DNA of 64,000 nucleotides, from assembly GCF_013337765.1 (NCBI RefSeq), contig NZ_VBSB01000008.1:458531-522530 (forward strand), given 5' to 3'. The notes under the pieces are model-generated. The model had not been told where the DNA came from and searched no databases. It saw only the letters and a program-made list of their open reading frames with translations. Source of the stretch: Mycolicibacterium sphagni (GTDB taxonomy: Bacteria; Actinomycetota; Actinomycetes; Mycobacteriales; Mycobacteriaceae). Within the stretch, counting starts at the first letter, position 1, and every line of letters starts with the position of its first letter. The position numbers and the translations under genes are program-made. This document shows, in pieces, positions 17,849 through 26,935 of the stretch.

Positions 17849-18670
17849 GTGCTCGGCGGAATGACGTTGGCTGCCGGCAGCGATGACTGCCCGTTATGGC
17901 AAGGATTCGATTTCTCGGCGGCGGCGACGATTTACTCACAGCTGACGGGCGTCCTGGCCGGGTTTGCGTTCGTCGCGATCACGCTGATGCTCAATCGTCA
18001 GCACCGCCGCGAAGCCCTCGGTGTCGGCGATCCGGTCGAAGAACTCGCCCAGGACCGGCGCAACATCGCGGCTCTGGGTTGCGCCTTTCTCGGCCTGCTC
18101 GCCACCACGGTCATGTACGCGACGATCTCCGCTGAAAGGGCTTGCGCCTTAACCGATGGGAGGGTCGCATCCGAAGAGGTGTTGGCAGGGGTGGCATTTG
18201 CCTTTTCGCCCTACACCCTGCTCTTCGCGGCCGTGCAGCTGGTCTCCGCAGCCTCGCTGGGAACCCACCTGCGCTTCATCGTCGCCGTTATCGTGCCGCC
18301 GATCGTCGTGATGTTTGTCCTCGCCGGTCTGGATGATCTGGCTCTGTCAATGGCGGCGCCCCCGGATAACCCCGTGCCGCATGAACCGCTCCAGCCGGTG
18401 TGGTCCGCGAATGGCCTCTCGCTGTGGGACCTCGCCCACACGCTGTCGCTGTGGCTGCCGCTGGGCACTTTCGTGGTGTGCGCCGTGATCTGGTGGCTTG
18501 GACGGGCGGTGCGCCGAGCCGAAGGCAGCCCCGCACGCCCCATGGCATTGGCGCTGACATCGTTGCCCTATGTCAGCCTGGCGTTGGTCTTATACGTCGT
18601 GTGGCAATCGTGTTGGCGCAAAGCGCTTGCCTGTCATTCGAGCGCGGGAAGGATCACAATCCCCGCGTGA
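17849..18670 (+). CDS. Multi-pass membrane protein of unknown function
   Basis: A 273-residue protein with about six hydrophobic helices, beginning with AATIYSQLTGVLAGFAFVAI and followed by NIAALGCAFLGLLATTVMYA. Between helices 1 and 2 is a charged loop (NRQHRREALGVGDPVEELAQDRR). No transporter or enzyme motif is visible. GTG 17849 is favoured because a GAGGAGGGA stretch lies just before it; ATG 17861 is the alternative. The stop is three bases from the stop of the convergent AraC gene. Confidence 0.65.
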   Translation: MLGGMTLAAGSDDCPLWQGFDFSAAATIYSQLTGVLAGFAFVAITLMLNRQHRREALGVGDPVEELAQDRRNIAALGCAFLGLLATTVMYATISAERACALTDGRVASEEVLAGVAFAFSPYTLLFAAVQLVSAASLGTHLRFIVAVIVPPIVVMFVLAGLDDLALSMAAPPDNPVPHEPLQPVWSANGLSLWDLAHTLSLWLPLGTFVVCAVIWWLGRAVRRAEGSPARPMALALTSLPYVSLALVLYVVWQSCWRKALACHSSAGRITIPA

Positions 18671-18673
18671 CAC

Positions 18674-19684
18674 CTATGACGTAGTGCCGACACGGATTGT
18701 GTTGCGGTACGTGCGTGCACTGCAGCCGAACCATCGGCGGCACGATCGACTCAGCACGCTCTGCTCGGCGTAGCCGAGTTCACGGGAGAGATGCGCGAGG
18801 CTGATGTCGGTGTCGCGCAGGTAGTGCTCGGCGGTTTCCCGGCGCACGCTGTCGATGAGATCGGCGAACGTGGTGTTCTCCGCGGTCAGCCTGCGATGCA
18901 AAGCCCGGGGATGCAGATCGAACTGTGCGGCAATCAATTCCAGGCTGGCGGTGCCAGTGGGCAGAAGTTGACGGATCATTCTGCGTACCGACTGCGTCAT
19001 GCCGGGCTCGTGTGTGGTGATTCCAGCCAAGTACTGCACGACCGCGTGATGGGCGAACGAGTCCTGATTCAGGGCCCGCGCGAGAGCCGCTGTGCGGAAA
19101 CTGAAGCCGGCGACCGGTTCGGCGAAGCGCGGTCGGCAACCGAAGTACGCCAGATAGTCGGCGGCCGCGGTCAGTGGCTCGTGTGGCAGGTGCACCGATA
19201 GCGGGATGTACTGCTCGCCGAGCAGGAACCGCAACACCTGCAGCGACACCCCAAGGGAGAGTTCGGTGGTCTGCGCGTGCGGGGGCGGGCGTTCGATGAG
19301 GATCTCGAACGCGTAGAACGACTGGCCAATCTCGGTGCTCGGGGTGAGGTGCGCGGAAATCGCCGGGCTGTAGGCCCCCAGGAACGTTTCGACGATCGCG
19401 AACGCGTCGCCGACGGTGGCCGCGGTGCGTGCTGCCACCCCGAGCGGCCCCAGGATCTCGATACCCTGCCGCAGCGCCAATCGCCTGCCGAAATCGGGAG
19501 TGGCGGTGGCCGTCGCCGCGGTCTCGACGGCCACTATCAGGCTGCGGTACGGCAGGAAGATCTCGTGCTCCCCGACATCTTGGGGCCGGATACCGGCGCC
19601 ACGCAGCAGCTCGACCGGGTCTGCACCGAGTTCTTCGACCAGGCGCGAATAGCCCGACAGCGCCGTCCCACGCACCACCGACAT
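18674..19684 (-). CDS. AraC-family regulator (arabinose-binding-like N-terminal domain)
   Basis: About 336 residues from ATG 19684. The N-terminal ~190 residues match the 'Arabinose_bd' type domain (GYSRLVEELGADPVELLRGAGI onward) found in OruR/ArgR-like regulators; the C-terminal ~85 residues hold the double HTH (LELIAAQFDLHPRALHRRL; DISLAHLSRELGYAEQSVLSRSCRRWFG). It is divergent from the amidohydrolase gene and probably regulates it. GTG 19735 is an in-frame alternative start, but the bases between contain phased repeats and look non-coding. Confidence 0.83.
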   Translation of the reverse strand: MSVVRGTALSGYSRLVEELGADPVELLRGAGIRPQDVGEHEIFLPYRSLIVAVETAATATATPDFGRRLALRQGIEILGPLGVAARTAATVGDAFAIVETFLGAYSPAISAHLTPSTEIGQSFYAFEILIERPPPHAQTTELSLGVSLQVLRFLLGEQYIPLSVHLPHEPLTAAADYLAYFGCRPRFAEPVAGFSFRTAALARALNQDSFAHHAVVQYLAGITTHEPGMTQSVRRMIRQLLPTGTASLELIAAQFDLHPRALHRRLTAENTTFADLIDSVRRETAEHYLRDTDISLAHLSRELGYAEQSVLSRSCRRWFGCSARTYRNTIRVGTTS

Positions 19685-19720
19685 GTCAACTAATGTCAAA
19701 TAATCGTCCACAACTGTCAA
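19684..19720. promoter_or_regulatory. Three phased TGTCAA repeats (candidate AraC binding site)
   Basis: Direct copies of TGTCAA start at 19684, 19694 and 19715, i.e. 10 and 21 bases apart, about one and two helical turns. They lie between the divergent AraC and amidohydrolase starts. AraC proteins bind direct half-sites with such spacing. On the minus strand each copy reads TTGACA, so one may also serve as a -35 element. Confidence 0.5.
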
Positions 19721-19755
19721 GACTTGGGCGGTCACGCTGCCGCATTCTCAGAACC

Positions 19756-21552
19756 ATGAACTTTGACACCGTGATCCGCAACGGACGCTGGTTCGACGGC
19801 ACCGGCGCTGCCTCGGCCATCCGCAATATCGGTATCCGCGACGGCCACGTCGTCGCCATCAGCGCACAGCCGCTGGACGACGGTTGTCCCGACATCATCG
19901 ACGCCTGCGGCAAGTGGGTGCTGCCCGGCTTGGTCGACATCCACACCCACTACGACATCGAGGTGCTCGCGGCCCCGGCGCTGTCAGAATCCCTGCGGCA
20001 CGGGGTGACGACGGTGCTGGTCGGTTCATGTTCTCTGTCGACCGTTCACGTCGACGGCGCCGACGCCGGTGACCTCTTCGGACGGGTGGAAGCCATCCCC
20101 CGTGAGCACGTCATCACCACGATCGACCAGCACAAGACCTGGAGCACCTGCGAGCAATACATCGCCGCCCTGGAGGCGCGGCCGTTAGGCCCCAACTGCG
20201 CCGCCTTCATCGGCCATTCGGACATGAGGGCCGCCACCATGGGCCTGGACCGCTCGACCCGCCCCGAGGTACGCCCGACCAAGGCCGAACAGTCCCGCAT
20301 GGAGCAGATGCTCGCCGAGGCTCTCGAAGCCGGCTTCGTCGGAATGTCCTCGCAGCAGCTGCTATTCGACAAGCTCGACGGCGAAGCCTGCCGCTCCCGC
20401 ACGCTGCCCTCGACGTATGCGAAACCGCGGGAACTGCGCCGGCTCAAGTCGATCCTGCGACGCACCGGGCGAGTCCTGCAGGCCGGACCCGATATCCAGA
20501 ATCCGCTGGACGTCACCTCCCAGGTACTGCAGTCGCTGGGCATCGTCCGCAAGCCGCTGAAGACCAGCCTGCTGGCCGCCGCGGACGTCAAGGCCAACCC
20601 GCTGTTGATCTCGGCGATGGGCCCGGGTGCGCGGTTGGTCAACATGCTGGGCGGTGATTTCCGCTGGCAGCATCTGCCGGTGCCCTTCGAGGTGTACGCC
20701 GACGGCATCGACCTGGTGATCTTCGAGGAGTTCGGATCGGGTGCTGCCGCAATGCATCTGAAAGAGCAAGTGGCGCTGCGCAATGAGATGCTGCGCGACG
20801 AGGAATACCGGCGGCGATTCCGCAAGGACTACGACAACAAGTTCGGGCTTCGTGTGTGGCACCGCGACTTCTTCGACGCCGAGATCGTCGAGTGCCCCGA
20901 TGAATCGGTGATCGGAAAGTCGTTCGGGCAGGTCGGTATCGACCATGGCGGGCTACACCCGGTCGATGCGTTCCTCGATCTGGTCGTCGAGCACGGAACC
21001 GCGCTGCGGTGGCGTACCACGGTCTCGAACCACCGCCCCGAGGTACTCAAGAAGATGGCCCGTCAGCCGGGCATCCAGATGGGCTTCTCCGATGCCGGTG
21101 CGCACCTGCGCAATATGGCCTTCTACAACTTCGGGTTGCGACTGCTCCGGCACGTGTACGACGCGCAGAAGGCCGGCACCCCGTTCATGACGACCGAGGA
21201 GGCGGTGCACCGCCTGACCGGTGAGCTGGCCGACTGGTACCAGATCGACGCCGGCCACCTGCGGATCGGCGACCGGGCCGACCTGGTCATCATCGACCCG
21301 GAACGTCTCGACGAGTCACTGGACAGCTACCACGAGGAGACGGTCGAGCAGTATGGCGGACTGTCGCGGATGGTCAATCGCAACGACGACACCGTCAGTG
21401 CCGTGTTCGTCGGCGGCCGCGCAGTGTTCCTCGATGGGCGAGCCACCGATCTGGTTGGCGCCCAGCGCACCGGTAGCTTCCTGCGCGCCAACAGTGCTAC
21501 CAGAGCGGCGGCCGATGGCCAGTCGAGTTCGCTTGCAGCACTGCGGATGTGA
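19756..21552 (+). CDS. Amidohydrolase, N-acyl-D-amino-acid deacylase-like
   Basis: A 598-residue metal-dependent hydrolase. The N-terminal strand MNFDTVIRNGRWFDGTG and the metal site VDIHTHYD (His63, His65) are typical of the D-aminoacylase branch of the amidohydrolase superfamily; GSCSLS includes the Cys position conserved in that branch. Later landmarks are FIGHSDMR, GFSDAGAHLRNMAFYNFGLRLLR and the C-terminal IGDRADLVIIDPERL. The family hydrolyses N-acyl-D-amino acids, but mycobacterial paralogues are diverse and the substrate is uncertain. Start ATG 19756, 71 bases from the divergent AraC start. Confidence 0.85.
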   Translation: MNFDTVIRNGRWFDGTGAASAIRNIGIRDGHVVAISAQPLDDGCPDIIDACGKWVLPGLVDIHTHYDIEVLAAPALSESLRHGVTTVLVGSCSLSTVHVDGADAGDLFGRVEAIPREHVITTIDQHKTWSTCEQYIAALEARPLGPNCAAFIGHSDMRAATMGLDRSTRPEVRPTKAEQSRMEQMLAEALEAGFVGMSSQQLLFDKLDGEACRSRTLPSTYAKPRELRRLKSILRRTGRVLQAGPDIQNPLDVTSQVLQSLGIVRKPLKTSLLAAADVKANPLLISAMGPGARLVNMLGGDFRWQHLPVPFEVYADGIDLVIFEEFGSGAAAMHLKEQVALRNEMLRDEEYRRRFRKDYDNKFGLRVWHRDFFDAEIVECPDESVIGKSFGQVGIDHGGLHPVDAFLDLVVEHGTALRWRTTVSNHRPEVLKKMARQPGIQMGFSDAGAHLRNMAFYNFGLRLLRHVYDAQKAGTPFMTTEEAVHRLTGELADWYQIDAGHLRIGDRADLVIIDPERLDESLDSYHEETVEQYGGLSRMVNRNDDTVSAVFVGGRAVFLDGRATDLVGAQRTGSFLRANSATRAAADGQSSSLAALRM

Positions 21553-21611
21553 CGGCAGTCGCGTCCACGCCTCAGCGTGCTAGGGTGAGAGCCAATCGAA
21601 ATTGGGTAGCA

Positions 21612-21755
21612 ATGAATAGTCGTCTTGAACGTTTGTGGTACGCGATTCAACACCCGCTCGGGCCGTCACGGGAACTGGGATCCTATGAAAGCCACCAGAA
21701 GAGCGCCGAAAAGCTGGTTCGTGACATGAACGCAAGAAGTTCAGAGACCGAATAG
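21612..21755 (+). CDS. Possible small protein
   Basis: A 47-residue frame from ATG 21612 with an amphipathic, tryptophan-containing N-terminus (RLERLWYAIQHPLGPSREL) and a charged C-terminus. The composition looks protein-like, but no family was recognised and the ribosome binding site is weak. It fills the gap between the amidohydrolase and the convergent glycan locus. Confidence 0.35.
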   Translation: MNSRLERLWYAIQHPLGPSRELGSYESHQKSAEKLVRDMNARSSETE

Positions 21756-21793
21756 TCAAGCCCCGAGCGCGGTTAACTCCGTTCGAGTGGACG

Positions 21794-22816
21794 TCATTGC
21801 AGCGCGGGCGAGAAGCGCCGTGCACGTTGCAATGTCGAGATGACCGCCAGGGTCGACTCCGTGCCCTGGTTGAGGTTGACGCCGTCGGCCTGCAGGCCGT
21901 CGAAGCCACCACCGGTCGTCGAATCCCACATTCGCTGTCCCGCATCGTTAGCGCCGTCGAACCAAGCTGCGGCGGAGCGGATTCCCTCGGCCCAGAGCGA
22001 ACGCGCATCGATGGTTGCTGCGCGTGCACAGGCGTCGGCAAGGGTGGAGACCTCGATCGGCTGCTGGTCGAATGCAGGGCGGCTGTCCCCAGGACCACAC
22101 CCCGCCGTGGAGGTGGGGGAAAAGTGACCGTCAGCCGTCTCGTGGGCAAGCAGCCACTCCAGAAGATCCACACCACGCTGCCGTAGATCCGCGTCGTCGA
22201 CCGCGACACCCGCCGCGATCATCGCCTCGGGAAGGACCGCGTTCGCATAGGTGAGTCTTGGTTCGGGCCAAGGCCAGTCGGGATCGCCGTTGCCTCTGTC
22301 GACGGAGGCAGCGTAGTCGGCCAGAAGCCTTCGCGCCGCCGGATTTTGAGGCGCGACACTGAGTACCTCGGCGGCTCCAACCGCGGCGAACGCCATCGCC
22401 CGTGGCCAGGGCGATCGAGCCTTGGCTGCGCGCTCGAACTGGATGATGGCCAGCTTGCGCACCAGACTCACATCGCTGTTGGCGGCCGCCGTGCCGAGCC
22501 CCCAGATGCACCGGCCCCAATGATCGTCCGTCGTAGGTTCATCGAGCCAACGTCCGGCTTGGTCCATCCTGTTGCGGCAACCGCCACTATGGGACTGCGC
22601 ATCGTTGAGAAACTGCAGCGCCTTGCCTGCGAGACCGTTTACTGCGCCCGGGGACTCAGGCTCGCGCGTGGTGACGACCAGCACCCTGGCCATGTCGTCG
22701 GTGCAGTAGCCGTGATCGCGACGGGGTTCGGCCAGGAGGGCGTGCTCGAAGGTGGCCTGGTGGTCCGTCATGCGCAACAGATGGGCGAACGACGGAGTGA
22801 GCGAACTGCCGGTCAC
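21794..22816 (-). CDS. Six-hairpin glycosidase-like protein of the glycan locus
   Basis: A 340-residue soluble protein with the alternating helix pattern of an (alpha/alpha)6 barrel. Landmarks are HGYCTDDMARVL near the start, TDDHWGRCIWGLG in the middle, DWPWPEPRLTYANAVLPEAMI and a final GTESTLAVISTL. Proteins of this type accompany GT4 glycosyltransferases in bacterial glycan loci; no reaction has been assigned to this one with certainty. The upstream GT4 gene overlaps its start by four bases, showing translational coupling. Confidence 0.72.
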   Translation of the reverse strand: MTGSSLTPSFAHLLRMTDHQATFEHALLAEPRRDHGYCTDDMARVLVVTTREPESPGAVNGLAGKALQFLNDAQSHSGGCRNRMDQAGRWLDEPTTDDHWGRCIWGLGTAAANSDVSLVRKLAIIQFERAAKARSPWPRAMAFAAVGAAEVLSVAPQNPAARRLLADYAASVDRGNGDPDWPWPEPRLTYANAVLPEAMIAAGVAVDDADLRQRGVDLLEWLLAHETADGHFSPTSTAGCGPGDSRPAFDQQPIEVSTLADACARAATIDARSLWAEGIRSAAAWFDGANDAGQRMWDSTTGGGFDGLQADGVNLNQGTESTLAVISTLQRARRFSPALQ

Positions 22817-23991
22817 GTCAGTGCCAACCGTGCGCCGAGCAGCCGTTGGGCCAGGGCCACATAGGTATTGGCGACGATCGGCCAGGCCATTGTCGGAGCT
22901 AGTTCCCGAGACTCCGCAGCCATGGAGCCCGCGACGCGAGGATCGGTCAGCAATCGGCGGAGTGCACCGACCATTGCGTCGGGATCGTCGTGAGCGACGA
23001 CGGTGCCCGCACCGCTACCGAGCATCTCGAGCGCGTGGGGAAAGGCGGTCGCGACGATCGGACGTCCGCTGGCCACGGAGTCAACCAAGACACCGGAGGT
23101 GACCTGGTCCTTGGAGTCGTAGGGAAGCACGACGACGGCCGCAGACTGGACGAGTGCGATCACTTCTGCAGGGCTGCGGTAGACGGGATCGAAGGACACC
23201 GACGCGGCGACACCGAGCCGCCGTGCTTGCTCGATGAGGGCTTCGCGGTACGTCTCCCCCTCGGCGGCGAGCACCTTGGGGTGGGTTCTACCTGCGATCA
23301 GATACCGCGGCTGGCCGGGGAGGTCTTTGAGCGACGCCATTGCGTCGATGACCCGCTCGATACCCTTGCCTGGCCCCAACAGGCCCCAAGTCAAGATGAT
23401 GGGTCGAAGCGGGCGCCTCTGGGTGCTGGCGTCCGGCACAGTCGCGCCGTGCGGGATCGTGACCACCTTGGTGCGGTCGATGGCGTAACCGTCGCTCAGG
23501 CGGTGCTTGGCCGCCTCGGACATAACGACCACTTGGTCTGCGGCCTCTACGACCGCCTCGAGTACCGAACGCTGATGCGGCGTCGGATCTTTGAGCACCG
23601 TGTGAGCGACTACGACGGACGGAACACGCAAGCCCGCCATGATCTGCACGACTTCGTCGCCATCTGGACCACCGTAGATGCCGTATTCGTGCTGGATGAT
23701 GGCAATGTCGCTCTGGTTCAACAGTTCCGAACATTCCGCGACAGACTTTTGAGAGCCGTTGACGAGTTCGCCGATAACGTTGACTCGCGCAGAAGGGAAC
23801 TCGTCGGCCACGCGCACCACGGTCACATGGGCGCCGTTGGCTTCCAGCCCGTCGGAGAGCGCAGCGCTGAACGTCGCGATCCCGCACGGTGTCGGTGGGT
23901 GCGTGCTCAGGATCCCGAAACTCGGGATTCTCGAAAAACGTTGGACTCCAAAGGGAGAAAACACAGGTTGAACTAAAGATAATGCGTTCAA
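22813..23991 (-). CDS. GT4-family glycosyltransferase
   Basis: A 392-residue GT-B fold enzyme. The N-terminal domain has the acceptor-side motif STHPPTPCGIATF, and IQHEYGIYGG follows; the C-terminal domain has LTWGLLGPGKGIERVIDAM and the donor-side segment KDQVTSGVLVDSVASGRPIVAT, where Asp residues stand in for the usual Glu-x7-Glu. It transfers a nucleotide-sugar residue to an unknown acceptor. The stop overlaps the start of the six-hairpin gene. It is separated from the upstream GH13 gene by 132 AT-richer bases that may hold a second promoter. Confidence 0.85.
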   Translation of the reverse strand: MNALSLVQPVFSPFGVQRFSRIPSFGILSTHPPTPCGIATFSAALSDGLEANGAHVTVVRVADEFPSARVNVIGELVNGSQKSVAECSELLNQSDIAIIQHEYGIYGGPDGDEVVQIMAGLRVPSVVVAHTVLKDPTPHQRSVLEAVVEAADQVVVMSEAAKHRLSDGYAIDRTKVVTIPHGATVPDASTQRRPLRPIILTWGLLGPGKGIERVIDAMASLKDLPGQPRYLIAGRTHPKVLAAEGETYREALIEQARRLGVAASVSFDPVYRSPAEVIALVQSAAVVVLPYDSKDQVTSGVLVDSVASGRPIVATAFPHALEMLGSGAGTVVAHDDPDAMVGALRRLLTDPRVAGSMAAESRELAPTMAWPIVANTYVALAQRLLGARLALT

Positions 23992-24123
23992 GAAAATATC
24001 CCGACTGAGCGGTAAAACAGTACGTCCGGCGTGAGCGGATGCTCGGGCAGGTCAGCGTCAGAAAGCTGAGCCATTCCAGACTGGCTGGGGGTACCAACAA
24101 CTGCCAGGCTACACCCATACCCA

Positions 24124-25860
24124 TCAAAAGGCGTGGTCGAGAGCGGCGCACTCGGAACGATCGGCTGATCCGGTGGCGTATATGCGCGCATCCCAGCCCG
24201 CCAACTGCAGCGTCGTCGATGTCGGTGTGATCGGGGTGTCGGGGAGATTGCCGAGCAACAGGCCGGCGCCGATCCACTCGGCGTCGACGTCGACGGTTCT
24301 GGCCTTGCGACCGCAGTTGGCGATCACGAGGATTGCCTTGCCCGGGGTGCGTCTGGTGTACGCCCAGATCTGCGGGTCCTGCCCCATCAGCGGCGTGAAG
24401 TCCCCGCGCTCGAGGATCGCAAGATTGTGACGGAGGCGAATGAGCGTCCGGTAATGAGCAAAGACGGAATCCGTTGCAGCGAACTGTGATTCCACGTTGA
24501 GCCAGGTGTGATTCGGATTGACCGGCATCCACGGATCGCCGGTCGTGAACCCTGCGTTGCACCCCGGCGTCCATTGCATGGGCGTACGGGCATTGTCGCG
24601 GCTCATCGTGGCCAGGCCGGCCAGCGCGGCAGTCGCGTCGCCGCCCAGGTCGAGCACGCTGGCGTAGTAGTTCACCGCCTCGAGATCCTGATGGTCCTGC
24701 GCACCGCGGAACGGATAGTTCGTCATCCCGAGTTCTTCGCCCTGATAGACGAACGGCGTGCCGCGCATGCCGTGCAGAATCGTCGCGAGCGCCTTCGCCG
24801 AGGCGGCCCAATGAGCCGGGTCGTCATCACCGAAGCGGGACACGACGCGGGGCTGGTCGTGGTTTTGCCAGTACAAGCTGTTCCAACCGGTTTCGGCCAA
24901 CGCCGCCTGCCATCGGTGCAGCGCTGCCTTGAGGACAACCAGGTCGAGTCCCAGGTACTCGAACTTGTTGGTCGGGCTCTGGTCCACGGATACGTGCTCG
25001 AATTGAAAAACCATGTCGAGCTCACCGCGAACCGGATCCGTATACAAGCGGGCGTGGTCGGGCGTCACCCCGGGCATCTCCCCCACTGTGATGAACTCGC
25101 CGTCGCGGTTCGCGAAGACCTCGCGAGACATCTCGGCCAAGTACTCGTGCACGTGCGGACCGTCGACGAACTCGTCAACGGCGATAACGAACCGATGGCC
25201 AGGGATCCCCGGCGCGTCTGGGAGTCCCCGGGTTTTGGAGATGAAGTTGACGACATCCATTCGAAAGCCGTCGACACCGCGGTCGAGCCACCAAACCATG
25301 ATGTCCTGCATGGCTTTTCGTACGTGTGGATTATCCCAGTTCAAGTCCGGCTGCTTACGATCGAACAAGTGCAAGTAGTACTGGCCGGTCGTCGGATCCC
25401 ACGTCCAAGCCGATCCGGAGAAGAACGAGCCCCAGTTGTTCGGCTCAGCTGCGTCACGGGAGTCGCGCCAGATGTACCAATCCCTCTTCGGGCTATTCCG
25501 GGATGAGCGTGACTCGACGAACCACGGGTGCTCGTCGGAGGTATGGTTCACCACCAGGTCCATCACGAGCTTCATTCCGCATTCGTGGATCTTTGCGAGC
25601 AGCATGTCGAATTCAGCCAGGGTGCCGAACACTGGGTCGATATCGCAGTAGTCGCTGATGTCATAGCCGTTGTCAGCCTGCGGCGATGGGTAGATCGGCG
25701 ACAACCAGATGACATCAACCCCCAGCACCTCGAGATAGCCGAGCCGGTCGATGACGCCACCGAGGTCGCCGAATCCGTCGCCGTTCGAATCGGCAAAGCT
25801 GCGGGGATAGATCTGGTAGACGACGGCAGACTTCCACCACACGGCGTCCTGCGGTGTCAT
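24124..25860 (-). CDS. GH13 alpha-glucosidase / oligo-1,6-glucosidase-like
   Basis: A 578-residue cytoplasmic GH13 enzyme. The four conserved regions are complete: DLVVNH (101-106), GFRMDVVNF with nucleophile Asp202, VGEMPG with acid/base Glu261, and NHDQPR with Asp335. The N-terminal SFADSNGDGFGDLGG and the QPDLNWDNP signature point to the oligo-1,6-glucosidase/alpha-glucosidase subfamily. It hydrolyses, or transfers, alpha-glucosyl units. Being inside a glycosyltransferase operon (start overlapping the GT4 gene before it by four bases), it may trim or recycle a glucan or disaccharide made there; that is inference. Confidence 0.9.
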   Translation of the reverse strand: MTPQDAVWWKSAVVYQIYPRSFADSNGDGFGDLGGVIDRLGYLEVLGVDVIWLSPIYPSPQADNGYDISDYCDIDPVFGTLAEFDMLLAKIHECGMKLVMDLVVNHTSDEHPWFVESRSSRNSPKRDWYIWRDSRDAAEPNNWGSFFSGSAWTWDPTTGQYYLHLFDRKQPDLNWDNPHVRKAMQDIMVWWLDRGVDGFRMDVVNFISKTRGLPDAPGIPGHRFVIAVDEFVDGPHVHEYLAEMSREVFANRDGEFITVGEMPGVTPDHARLYTDPVRGELDMVFQFEHVSVDQSPTNKFEYLGLDLVVLKAALHRWQAALAETGWNSLYWQNHDQPRVVSRFGDDDPAHWAASAKALATILHGMRGTPFVYQGEELGMTNYPFRGAQDHQDLEAVNYYASVLDLGGDATAALAGLATMSRDNARTPMQWTPGCNAGFTTGDPWMPVNPNHTWLNVESQFAATDSVFAHYRTLIRLRHNLAILERGDFTPLMGQDPQIWAYTRRTPGKAILVIANCGRKARTVDVDAEWIGAGLLLGNLPDTPITPTSTTLQLAGWDARIYATGSADRSECAALDHAF

Positions 25861-26873
25861 CTCTGATTGCCGAGGAGTTGGCGATACACGGTGACGTATT
25901 TGTCGATCATGGTCTGGACCGAGAATCTCTCGGCGGCGTGTACAGCGATCTTCGGCCGATCGAGCCCACTGGCGGATGCGACCGCGGCGACCGCCGATGC
26001 GACGTCCCCCACCACGTAGCCGGTGACGCCATGCTCGATGAGCTCGTGCATTGAGCCTCTCGAGTACGCAATGACCGGGGTACCACAGGCCATCGCCTCT
26101 ACGACGCTGTAGCCGAAGGGCTCGTCGAAGTCGATCAGGTGTAGCAGCGCGTGTGCACTGCCGAGGACCTCCGCGCGCGCTGAGGCGTCGACGGCGCCAA
26201 GGTAGCGCACCCGATCTCCGTCGACGTGTGGTGCCACCTCAGTGCGAAAATAATCCTCGTCCTGGATGATCCCGGCGATGACGAGCCTGCGACCACATGT
26301 GCGCGCGACCTCGATGGCGTGCGCGGTGCCTTTGTCAGGGTGGATTCGCCCGAAGAACAACAAGTGGTCGCCGGGGTTGGGATGGACCGCGAACTCGTCG
26401 ATATCGATGCCGTGGTGAATGGTTGCGGCGTAGTGCAGATTCGGGTGCCGGTCGCTGTCGCTGATCGACACGTAAGCAGTTGTCCTGTCGTAGCGTTCGA
26501 AAACCGGAACGATCTGGGCCGACGAAAACCCGTGGATCGTCGTAAGTACCGGAGTCGACACGAGAGCGCTGTAGGTGAGCGGCAGGAAGTCGAACCCGTT
26601 GTGGATGATGTCGAATTCATCGCCGCGTTCGAAGACCGACGCGATATGCAAGCACTCGACCACTTTCGCGTCGATCGTCACGTCCTCGGACCAGCCGCAT
26701 GGCGCGACCGCGTGCAGCGTGGCCGTCGTGATCGAGTCCGCAGTGGCGAACAGCGTTACCTGATGACCATCGGCCATCAGCCCCTCGGCCAGCAACGAGG
26801 CGAACTGTTCCCATGGTCCGTAGTGACGCGGCGGTGTCCGCCACGCGATCGGCGCGAGCACGGCGATCCGCAT
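25857..26873 (-). CDS. GT4-family glycosyltransferase, first gene of the glycan locus
   Basis: A 338-residue GT-B enzyme. The N-terminus MRIAVLAPIAWRTPPRHYGPWE is typical of the GT4 glycogen-synthase-like branch; the nucleotide-sugar site is EPFGYSVVEAMACGTPV with Glu251 and Glu259. LLFFGRIHPDKG marks the second domain. No signal peptide. It heads a minus-strand operon followed by the GH13 gene (ATGA overlap at 25857-25860). The sugar donor is unknown. Confidence 0.87.
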   Translation of the reverse strand: MRIAVLAPIAWRTPPRHYGPWEQFASLLAEGLMADGHQVTLFATADSITTATLHAVAPCGWSEDVTIDAKVVECLHIASVFERGDEFDIIHNGFDFLPLTYSALVSTPVLTTIHGFSSAQIVPVFERYDRTTAYVSISDSDRHPNLHYAATIHHGIDIDEFAVHPNPGDHLLFFGRIHPDKGTAHAIEVARTCGRRLVIAGIIQDEDYFRTEVAPHVDGDRVRYLGAVDASARAEVLGSAHALLHLIDFDEPFGYSVVEAMACGTPVIAYSRGSMHELIEHGVTGYVVGDVASAVAAVASASGLDRPKIAVHAAERFSVQTMIDKYVTVYRQLLGNQR

Positions 26874-26935
26874 CGGATCAGTCGTCGGGCCGCGATCAGG
26901 AATGTAGATGTCTTGAGGCTACGCCGCCCTGCCAA

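Noticed and set aside
23992..24123. SigF-type promoter before the second GT4 gene
   Set aside because: GTTT and GGGATA are present on the minus strand but only 12 bases apart, too short for the 15-17 base spacer.
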